NCBI GenBank assembly: GCA_030529445.1
Contig: JAUMWW010000007.1
Coordinates: 39,731-103,730, forward strand
Length of the DNA stretch: 64,000 bases
Direction of reading: 5' to 3'
From: Johnsonella sp.
Lineage (GTDB): Bacteria; Bacillota; Clostridia; Lachnospirales; Lachnospiraceae
The translations under genes and the position numbers were made by a program. The notes under the pieces were generated by a model. That model saw only the letters and a program-made list of their open reading frames with translations, did not search any database and was not told where the DNA came from. Shown piece after piece: positions 1 through 6,621 of this stretch; position 1 is the first letter of the stretch, and every line of letters begins with the position of its first letter.

Positions 1-2714
1 ATATTCATCCGCTCGCGCTTTGCCTTGCGAGCCTCTTCCAGATCATAAAGCTGCTCGTTTGCATAAAATCTGTCCATGCCCTTATGATAATAAATCTCGG
101 TTTTTTGCACCTTATAGATTATATCGAGCTTATCTGCGATTTTACAGCCATATCTGTTTTTAAGCTCCTGCATCAGCTCATGAGCGCCGATGCTTTGATG
201 CACTTGGATGCGCTTCGTTCCAAAAGACTTAATGGTAATATTTCTGCTTCCCTTATAGAGGATGATATTTCCGAACATCGTTCCGAAAGAAAATCTCGGG
301 TCAAAGCTCAGGAGATTTGCATAAAACCAGTCGGAAAATCCGTGCTTGAAGATTTCCGCCGTAAAACCGTCCGATTTCAGCGATTGTATGCTGAAATAAT
401 CTTCCTCCTTGGCAAAATCGTATACCTTATCACAAAAATTCTCTATGCTTTTTCTTGTGATTCCGCGTTCCTCCAGACAATGAAACTGAATGACCCGATT
501 CGGCTCGATCTCGATCAGCCTGAGATTTCTTTTCAGTTCCATCAGCTTTTGAGAAAATATCTGGATATAGGCAAAACGCTTTTTATAAATGCCGATATCC
601 GTGATTTCCTCTTTCGTCAGCAAATCTTCAAAATAAGCCTCCAAAGAAGGATGGTTCCTAAAGACATACCTTGAAAGCACGGAAAATCCCATTGTCTTAA
701 GATTATAGGGATTGATCTCTTCAATATCCGCATGCGGAAGCAGGGTCTGATAAAGCTTTCTCACCTCATCGATATAGTAAAAATCTTCCGAGAGGGCGGA
801 TTGCAGAATTTTCTTATTTTGATAGGAGATCGCTTTCTGGTTAATGGAGTAAATCCCCTGATGATAATATTCGGCAAAGAGCTGAAGGTAATTGGTCATA
901 ATCGTGGCTCTGTCATATCCGTATTCTTCATGAATGAGATCCGCCAAATCCGCCTGGCTGATCGGAGCGTTATTTAACAGAAGATCCAGTATGGCGCTGT
1001 CACGATCGAAGTTTCCGAACTTGATATTGGGCATTCTTCCGCAGCAGAAATCATGATAGCTTCCTTCCGGTACCAGCTTCCTGAGCAGATTATGCAGCTC
1101 ATACTGATCCCTGATATCATATTTTTTCATGATCTGCGGATAAAGCTTAATAAATTTCATCGTAGAAAATTCGATGTTTTCATAGGATTCCAGGTTGAGG
1201 ATATCCAAAAGCTCCGTATAATCCCTCGCATCGATATCATAATGGCGAATCTGCTCATTCTGTTTCCAAAGCAGGAAGCGCGCCTCCGAAAGCCGGTTTT
1301 TTCTCGTCCGGCAGACCATTTCCGTATAATATAAATCCTCGTCATAGGCAATTCCCTGCTCTTCTAAAAATCGATTATATATTCTGCAAAACTCCTCGAA
1401 GGAAACATCCTCCGAACAGAATTTCCTGACCGCCAGCTCCTCGAGATCTCCCCTTCTCTTTTTTACCCATATGCCGTCCACATAGAGCTTATTGCGGTTC
1501 AGAAAGCCTTTGATCTTCTGTCTGATTCCGGCATCCAGATTTTCGCCGTCCTGCAATGCTTTTCGGATATTCTCCCTCCCCCGTTTGATATCCATCAATT
1601 CAAAATAATTAAAAAGATAAGAAGACATCCCCAGCCATGCACCCGCTTCCTTCTTATCCAATGCATAGTTCTCATATAAATAGCGAAAATAATCTTCCTC
1701 GAACCAGGAAACCCCGCTTTCGTTATGGTAGCACCTGCGCAGCCTCTCCACATCTCTTTTGACCACCTGGCGCACCCTCTCCCTCGTCAGCCCCTGCTCC
1801 TGTGCAATCGACTCCAAGGTGATGCCATGAAGCCTTTTGCGAATAAAATCCCGGCTTCTTTCCCCGATGCCGGCGCAGCACTTTAAATATTCCTCAAACT
1901 TTTCATAGACTCTGTAATAAAGATTGTCGACACGACGCAATTCTCCCTCTGCAAGCATCTTTTCGATCACCGATGCCAATCCTTCCTTCTTCATTTGCTT
2001 CGGCAATACGATGCTCTCCAGTATCTCCTCCCTTTCGAGTCCTTTGAACCCTATCCCCCGGTATATATCCAGAATCATTTTCCGAAGAGAAAATTCATCC
2101 CATAAATCCTCTTCTTTTCCGCTGCATACGGAAAGAATCCTTTCCTTGTTTTCGTCAATATAGCTGTCGATCAGCGAAAGAATATTATCCGCCGTCGCCT
2201 CCCCCATCGCGGGAAAGCATTGCAACTGAGCTCTGGTCTTAAAAATAATCTCGCTTAAATAAAAACATCCATTCTTAGCCAGCTGATTTTTTGCACGATT
2301 GGATAATTCCGTCTTCTCAAGCTCTCTGTCGTTGATCCTGACATACTCCAGAATTTTCTCATGAAATTGCGCCATACCGAGCATTTCGTATACGACATTC
2401 TTTTTCTTTTGATTGATCCGGGCATCCTCCGAGTTCGAATCCCGGCAAAGAAGAGCCTCGAGTTCCCGAACAAAAACCGAAAAATCGGATTCTTCTTTCT
2501 TTCCGGCTTCCTTGGCTTCCTCCATCCGCTTATACTCGGCGATCTTTTGGAGAATTTCTTCAATCGACTTCTTGCCCAGATTGCGCACCTTATACAGTCT
2601 GTCCTCGGTAAATTTAAACATATCTCCCACTGTATACACTTTCATCCTATGCAGCGCATTCCATGATCTTCTGGAAAGCCCTATTCTGTCAATCGTCAGT
2701 GTTCTTATATTCAT
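1..2714 (-). CDS. Large alphaCTD / sigma region 4-like transcription-type protein (C-terminus cut by window edge)
   Basis: The reading frame is open from ATG at 2714 to base 1, so at least 904 residues are present and the C-terminus is missing. Residues about 5-58 resemble the RNA polymerase alpha-subunit C-terminal domain, including RLYKVRNLGKKSIEEI, which matches the alphaCTD helix-hairpin-helix. Residues about 285-326 resemble sigma-70 region 4, with GITLESIAQEQGLTRERVRQ as the recognition helix-turn-helix. A possible winged-helix stretch (APISQADLADLI) lies near residues 575-590. No core-binding sigma region 2 is visible in the part seen. A role as an accessory transcription factor or DNA-binding protein is inference. 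The start is supported by AGGG about 7 bases upstream. A tiny coupled frame precedes it. Confidence 0.8.
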   Translation of the reverse strand, partial: MNIRTLTIDRIGLSRRSWNALHRMKVYTVGDMFKFTEDRLYKVRNLGKKSIEEILQKIAEYKRMEEAKEAGKKEESDFSVFVRELEALLCRDSNSEDARINQKKKNVVYEMLGMAQFHEKILEYVRINDRELEKTELSNRAKNQLAKNGCFYLSEIIFKTRAQLQCFPAMGEATADNILSLIDSYIDENKERILSVCSGKEEDLWDEFSLRKMILDIYRGIGFKGLEREEILESIVLPKQMKKEGLASVIEKMLAEGELRRVDNLYYRVYEKFEEYLKCCAGIGERSRDFIRKRLHGITLESIAQEQGLTRERVRQVVKRDVERLRRCYHNESGVSWFEEDYFRYLYENYALDKKEAGAWLGMSSYLFNYFELMDIKRGRENIRKALQDGENLDAGIRQKIKGFLNRNKLYVDGIWVKKRRGDLEELAVRKFCSEDVSFEEFCRIYNRFLEEQGIAYDEDLYYTEMVCRTRKNRLSEARFLLWKQNEQIRHYDIDARDYTELLDILNLESYENIEFSTMKFIKLYPQIMKKYDIRDQYELHNLLRKLVPEGSYHDFCCGRMPNIKFGNFDRDSAILDLLLNNAPISQADLADLIHEEYGYDRATIMTNYLQLFAEYYHQGIYSINQKAISYQNKKILQSALSEDFYYIDEVRKLYQTLLPHADIEEINPYNLKTMGFSVLSRYVFRNHPSLEAYFEDLLTKEEITDIGIYKKRFAYIQIFSQKLMELKRNLRLIEIEPNRVIQFHCLEERGITRKSIENFCDKVYDFAKEEDYFSIQSLKSDGFTAEIFKHGFSDWFYANLLSFDPRFSFGTMFGNIILYKGSRNITIKSFGTKRIQVHQSIGAHELMQELKNRYGCKIADKLDIIYKVQKTEIYYHKGMDRFYANEQLYDLEEARKAKRERMN

Positions 2715-2715
2715 C

Positions 2716-2751
2716 TCAGTCCCTTAGCTCTAATCTGTTTATCTTTACCAT
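2716..2751 (-). CDS. Possible 11-residue leader peptide upstream of the alphaCTD/sigma4 gene
   Basis: An ATG preceded by a very strong GGGGAGGAG ribosome site opens an 11-codon frame, MVKINRLELRD, whose TGA stop lies one base before the ATG of the next gene. The spacing would allow translational coupling. The peptide resembles the first residues of RecF/SMC-type ATPases, but nothing follows in frame. It could be a leader, a remnant or chance. The strong ribosome site is what makes it worth recording. Confidence 0.3.
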   Translation of the reverse strand: MVKINRLELRD

Positions 2752-2849
2752 GAGCTCCTCCCCTGTTTCCGGATTTCAGTATAGCACTTTAACTAAATTT
2801 TATAAAGCAAAATTCTTTTTCTCCTTCTTAAAAACATGAGGAAAATCCC

Positions 2850-2877
2850 TTGACAAATGACACAGTGTCATTATACT
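2850..2877 (+). promoter_or_regulatory. Promoter with palindromic operator in the spacer, for the TetR-membrane protein operon
   Basis: TTGACA (2850-2855) and TATACT (2872-2877) are separated by 16 bases. The spacer is filled by the perfect 17-base palindrome AATGACACAGTGTCATT (2856-2872). A symmetric site between the -35 and -10 boxes, just upstream of a TetR-family gene, is the usual layout for TetR autorepression. Confidence 0.75.
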
Positions 2878-2912
2878 GGTAATAGAATATCCGCGAAGAA
2901 AAAGGAGAAGGC

Positions 2913-3503
2913 ATGCCTAAAAGTACATTTCTTAATCTGAGTAAAGAAAAACGCCGGGCTGTCATCGACGCCCTGATCGATGAGTTTGAAGCCCGTCCCC
3001 TTCCCGAGGCGACCGTAGCCCATATCATCGAAAAGCTCGGGATCGCCCGGGGAAGCTTTTACCAATATTTTGAGAGTCTTACCGAAAGCTATTTCTATGT
3101 GCTGCAGCAGGAAATCATTGAAACGCATGCATTATTTCTGAAGCTTTATCAGGCAAATCATCGGGAACTCATCAAAACTCTCGAGGACTACGGCTGCGCG
3201 CTTGCCGAAGAAATTTTTCAAAGCAGGCATTATGCGCTCTATAAAAACCGTTATCTTTATTGGACGGCTTCTCTTGAAAAAGAATGGCGCAATTATCTGC
3301 ACAGGCATAGAGAAAGCCATCCCTTAGCAGAGGCGACGCACGGAGCACAAGAGATGTACGGATCGAATGAGATACAATTTGTCAAGGCGCTGATCCATAG
3401 CCTGATCCAGCGTCTCTTCTTAGAAGAATGGGATGCGGATACATTTTTAAAACACTATCGTCAATATATCCGATGGATTAAAGGAGGAATTTATCATGTT
3501 TAG
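2913..3503 (+). CDS. TetR/AcrR-family transcriptional regulator
   Basis: 196 residues, the usual TetR size. The N-terminal part has the family helix-turn-helix: ATVAHIIEKLGIARGSFYQYF (residues about 31-51) is the typical recognition helix and its 'YYHF'-like end. The C-terminal ligand-binding part is divergent, so the ligand cannot be named. AAGGAGAAGG precedes the ATG. The gene overlaps the following membrane protein by 8 bases, so the two are one operon, and the palindrome in the promoter is the likely operator. The regulator probably controls its own operon in response to an unknown ligand. Confidence 0.85.
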   Translation: MPKSTFLNLSKEKRRAVIDALIDEFEARPLPEATVAHIIEKLGIARGSFYQYFESLTESYFYVLQQEIIETHALFLKLYQANHRELIKTLEDYGCALAEEIFQSRHYALYKNRYLYWTASLEKEWRNYLHRHRESHPLAEATHGAQEMYGSNEIQFVKALIHSLIQRLFLEEWDADTFLKHYRQYIRWIKGGIYHV

Positions 3504-4551
3504 ACTAATGGAGGCTTTTTTTGATATTGCTTACCTCGGACTCATTGTCTCTCTCGGACTTCGCCTGCTGCTTGAGGAGAGAAAATCCGCAAAGCTCTTC
3601 GGATTTACGGCTCTTTTGCTCGGGCTCGGGGATGCTTTTCACCTCATCCCCCGCGTGATTTCGCAGCTCTCGCCCGGAGGCTTCGAGGCGCATACCGCGC
3701 TGCTTTCTTGGGGAGAATTTATTACGAGTATTACGATGAGCGTATTCTATCTTCTCTTCTATTTTTATTATCGCAATCTGAGCAAAGATTACGATAAGAG
3801 AAAAGACTATTCGGTATATGCCCTCGTATTGATCCGCATCCTCCTGATCCTTCTCCCGCAAAACGCATGGGGGGCACAGGGAAGCTACCTCTTCGGATTG
3901 ATCCGCAATATTCCCTTTGCTCTGCTCGGGCTCCTTCTGATTATCTGGACGGGAAGGCGAAGGAGGGTCGAGGGGCTTAAGTATACCTCCCCGCTTATCG
4001 CCGCCAGCTTTTTATTCTATCTTCCGGTCGTCATCGGATCGAGATTTTTTCCTCTCCTGGGCATCCTGATGATCCCGAAAACAATAGCCTATGTGCTTCT
4101 TGTGGCAGTCGGCTACAGATATTTTATCGGCGGCTCTTCTCCCTTGGATCTTTTAAAGCTCTCCATCACTTTTTTATTTATGGGGCTTGCCGGTGGCGTG
4201 TTTTTCCGGGAATTTACCAAAATCTACGGATGGAACGAAAAAAGCAGATTGGCATTTATTCATCCCCATCTGCTCGTGCTCGGATTTTTATTTTTCCTCC
4301 TCCTCTATTTTATTCTGCGGGAGAAAGAAGAAAACCTGCTCTTTTTTCAAAAGCTCCTCCTCTATGTGACGGGGCTGACATGGACCGTATCCGCGCTCAT
4401 GGTTCGGGGAATCTACGAAATCCTCTCTCGCAAGGGCGGACTCTTTCCCGATGCGGCGCTCTCCGGAATGGCGGGAATCGGGCATATTTTGCTGGGTACG
4501 GGGCTGATTCTGGTTATGCTTCAAATTTTAAGGAGGGAAGCCCGGGCTTAG
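3496..4551 (+). CDS. Polytopic membrane protein with a DUF2871-like C-terminal half
   Basis: 351 residues, roughly ten hydrophobic segments. The C-terminal part (from about residue 215) contains GGVFFREFTKIYGW and FIHPHLLVLGFLFFLLLY, which match DUF2871 membrane proteins as I remember them. The N-terminal half is a separate block of about six membrane segments I cannot assign. The start overlaps the tetR stop and has AAGGAGG upstream, so expression is coupled to the regulator. A transporter or sensor role is possible, but no catalytic motif is visible. Confidence 0.65.
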   Translation: MFRLMEAFFDIAYLGLIVSLGLRLLLEERKSAKLFGFTALLLGLGDAFHLIPRVISQLSPGGFEAHTALLSWGEFITSITMSVFYLLFYFYYRNLSKDYDKRKDYSVYALVLIRILLILLPQNAWGAQGSYLFGLIRNIPFALLGLLLIIWTGRRRRVEGLKYTSPLIAASFLFYLPVVIGSRFFPLLGILMIPKTIAYVLLVAVGYRYFIGGSSPLDLLKLSITFLFMGLAGGVFFREFTKIYGWNEKSRLAFIHPHLLVLGFLFFLLLYFILREKEENLLFFQKLLLYVTGLTWTVSALMVRGIYEILSRKGGLFPDAALSGMAGIGHILLGTGLILVMLQILRREARA

Positions 4552-4568
4552 CCCCGGCTTCCCTCCTT
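4530..4568. terminator. Hairpin spanning the stop codons of two convergent genes
   Basis: AAGGAGGGAAGCC (4530-4542) pairs with GGCTTCCCTCCTT (4556-4568), with an inner GGGC/GCCC helix. The stop codons of the plus-strand membrane gene and the minus-strand small membrane gene both lie within it. There is no clear T-tract, so terminator function is likely but not certain. Confidence 0.5.
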
Positions 4569-5024
4569 ACGCTTATCCGCTGCGATCAAAGGCGGATTTT
4601 TTTGTAAATGCCGCATTTTGGCATAGCTTCGCTCTCCCTTTTTCATCATCATCCGGCAATAGATATTTGCCCCGATAAAATAAAAGAATAAATCCAAAGG
4701 ATCGCTCACCGCCTTCGGATTGATCAGAGGCGCAAAATACTCCCATACCAATCCCGCCGACATCGCCGTTAAGATCAGCAAAAAACAGGATCTAAGCTCC
4801 TCCTTTATCCAAATAAATATAAGCTGGCAATAGCTGAGAAAAAATAAGGGGCAGAGCAGATCATTGAAATACCATCTGAAAAATCTGTTCAGATCTCCTC
4901 TCGTGATGTTTTTCAATAGCGCATTATTGCACGCAAAGAGCGCAAGAACGATGCAGATGCAGAATATCTGCCTTTTCAACGCCTCTTTCTTTTCGAATAT
5001 CCCCCCCTCTTCGCTCTTTCTCAT
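4548..5024 (-). CDS. Small membrane protein of unknown function
   Basis: 158 residues with about four hydrophobic segments, for example QIFCICIVLALFACNNALL, and a basic C-terminal tail. I do not recognise the family. The ATG overlaps the TGA of the preceding 25-residue peptide (ATGA), so translation is coupled. It is the last gene of the DUF4230 operon and ends against the convergent DUF2871-type gene. A downstream start inside the hydrophobic part is possible, but the ATGA overlap favours this one. Confidence 0.6.
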   Translation of the reverse strand: MRKSEEGGIFEKKEALKRQIFCICIVLALFACNNALLKNITRGDLNRFFRWYFNDLLCPLFFLSYCQLIFIWIKEELRSCFLLILTAMSAGLVWEYFAPLINPKAVSDPLDLFFYFIGANIYCRMMMKKGERSYAKMRHLQKNPPLIAADKRKEGSRG

Positions 5025-5098
5025 ACAAAGCAGAGAATCAGGATGACTGCGGCAATCAAGATGATTCCCAAAAGTATTTTTACTAAAGTGGCTCTCAT
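5021..5098 (-). CDS. 25-residue single-span membrane peptide
   Basis: The frame encodes 25 residues: a short basic N-terminus (MRATLVK) followed by one hydrophobic span (ILLGIILIAAVILILCFV) ending at the C-terminus. AAGGGAG lies about 8 bases before the ATG. The TGA stop overlaps the ATG of the next gene. The ribosome site, the coupling and the clean membrane segment together argue it is translated. It may assemble with the DUF4230 proteins or with the 158-residue membrane protein; this is inference. Confidence 0.6.
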   Translation of the reverse strand: MRATLVKILLGIILIAAVILILCFV

Positions 5099-5117
5099 TT
5101 CGGCAATTCTCCCTTCC

Positions 5118-5771
5118 TTATTTACGATCCGCAGAATCTTCCATCCATTCTACGGTATAATGCTGACCTATCTCCTCTCCCACATTGATGACATATTGTT
5201 TGAGCAGTTCTTTTGCATTATGGTGCGCCTGCATCAAAAGGCTTCCGTCATTTTGTGCATGTATTTTCATCGATTCCTGCGCCCGGGCAAATGCTTCCGC
5301 CTTTTCCGCCGCCGTAATCTGCGTGAATTTCCCCGTCTCCGATATTAACTCTCCCATCGAATCCGGATCGGCATTGATATTGAGAATCTGCGCTTCCGGA
5401 ATATAGATCCTTACCACCCCGTCCTTATCCGGCGCATTTACCTTAACCCTTCCCGCATCGATCCCGATCTCTACGATTCCGTCATACTCGATCCAGAATT
5501 TCTTATACCCGTACTGAAAGAGCCCGTATTGAAACAATCCGTCGGGCTGCTTCTCATATTCCGCAACATCATGGTAATAGCATCTGAGCGTTGCAAGCTC
5601 ACAGATCTTATTTACTGCGGAAAACTCCGCCCGACTCTCTTTCCTCTCCTTTTTTCCGCCCAAAAACGGCAGCGCAAAAACAAGCGCAATAAGCGCAAAC
5701 GCCGTTATCGCGGTATTAAAGAAAAAGATTTTCGCATATTTTTTCTCGGACTTGTTTTTCGACTCCCGCAT
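5118..5771 (-). CDS. DUF4230-family membrane-anchored protein
   Basis: 217 residues. A basic N-terminus is followed by one membrane span (residues about 14-34), then a soluble domain. The domain has the DUF4230 outline: ICELATLRCYYHDV early, a beta-rich centre with VEIGIDAGRVKVN, and a long charged helix rich in Ala and Glu near the C-terminus. The repeated LFQYGLFQYGYKKFW is a small tandem duplication of FQYG. GGAGG precedes the ATG. It is paired with a second, divergent DUF4230 gene immediately upstream. No biochemical role of the family is known to me. Confidence 0.7.
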   Translation of the reverse strand: MRESKNKSEKKYAKIFFFNTAITAFALIALVFALPFLGGKKERKESRAEFSAVNKICELATLRCYYHDVAEYEKQPDGLFQYGLFQYGYKKFWIEYDGIVEIGIDAGRVKVNAPDKDGVVRIYIPEAQILNINADPDSMGELISETGKFTQITAAEKAEAFARAQESMKIHAQNDGSLLMQAHHNAKELLKQYVINVGEEIGQHYTVEWMEDSADRK

Positions 5772-5784
5772 AAGCCTCCTCCTC

Positions 5785-6339
5785 TCAGCTCCAGATGATG
5801 GTATAGCCCTGTGCCGCGATAAGCGGCAGGAGAAGAGCCTCTATGACGGAGCGCAGATTTTCCTCTGCCGAAATCAGCAGCTCTTTTGATTCCTTCGCCT
5901 CAGCCAGAGCATCCTCTCTGCATAAAACAAGCGCATCCTTTAATTCCAGCTTTGTATTGTTCGGAATGAAGGAGAGGGATTTCTCATCAACCGTATTGGA
6001 GGTGATCCTGATTTCCGGCAGTATCGGACGGATCGTCCTGCTTACATCATTAATCTCAAAGCGCACGGCATGCATATCGATTCCCGCCTTCACCGTCGCG
6101 TTATATCGTATATGGCATTTTACCCTGCCCTTCTTTTCATCCTGATAGAGCTTTGCGATTCCGTTATAGGTAAACTGCGAGGTCGAAAGCTCGGCGATAT
6201 CAATCGCTTCCTTCAATGTCGAGGAGGTGATTATCGTTTCCTCCCCCTTTTCAAAAGGGGAAATCGGCTTGGCTTTGATCATCATCACCGCCAGAATCAT
6301 ACCGACTGCAAATGGCAAAAAGCTGATTATTTTCTTCAT
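5785..6339 (-). CDS. DUF4230-family membrane-anchored protein, second copy
   Basis: About 184 residues from the ATG at 6339, which follows AGGAGGAG. A longer in-frame reading to 6420 is rejected because a promoter (-35 near 6390, -10 near 6367) lies inside it. The start MKKIISFLPFAVGMILAVMM is one membrane anchor. The soluble part shows the family features ELSTSQFTYNGIAKLY and VKAGIDMHAVRFEIN, with a long C-terminal helix. It is the first gene of a four-gene operon (two DUF4230 genes, a 25-residue peptide and a small membrane protein). The two paralogues probably form a complex at the outer face of the membrane; this is inference. Confidence 0.7.
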   Translation of the reverse strand: MKKIISFLPFAVGMILAVMMIKAKPISPFEKGEETIITSSTLKEAIDIAELSTSQFTYNGIAKLYQDEKKGRVKCHIRYNATVKAGIDMHAVRFEINDVSRTIRPILPEIRITSNTVDEKSLSFIPNNTKLELKDALVLCREDALAEAKESKELLISAEENLRSVIEALLLPLIAAQGYTIIWS

Positions 6340-6363
6340 CTTTTTTCTCCTCCTATTATCATC

Positions 6364-6393
6364 ATTATAATCAATCTCATCGGAAGATGACAA
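6364..6393 (-). promoter_or_regulatory. Promoter of the DUF4230 operon
   Basis: Reading the minus strand, TTGTCA (6393-6388) and TATAAT (6369-6364) are 18 bases apart. The AGGAGGAG ribosome site follows about 10 bases after the -10 box. It fixes the gene start at 6339. Confidence 0.6.
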
Positions 6394-6502
6394 GTATATT
6401 CTGCCCGAAATCCGGAGCATTTACCGCCTTTTCTTCCCTTCTTCCTTCTTTTTTTCCTTCTTTCAAAGAAAGAATATAATTTTGCATCCAAAAATAAAAT
6501 GC

Positions 6503-6531
6503 TTGATTTTCACCCCGTTCTTGCATATATT
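6503..6531 (+). promoter_or_regulatory. Candidate promoter of the DUF2339 gene
   Basis: TTGATT (6503-6508) and TATATT (6526-6531) are 17 bases apart, about 90 bases before the ATG at 6622. The rest of 6394-6621 is A/T-rich with pyrimidine runs, and I see no gene in it. Confidence 0.4.
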
Positions 6532-6621
6532 TGTGCTGTAAGCCGAAATAAAAAAGAGCTGCAATGCTTTCTGTGATTTTATTTTTATTTCGGAAAATCA
6601 ATTTTAAATGGGAGAAAAGAA

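Noticed and set aside
2716..2751. Start of a RecF/SMC-like ATPase
   Set aside because: The similarity is only 11 residues and a stop follows at once; the real downstream gene is the alphaCTD/sigma4 fusion in another frame.
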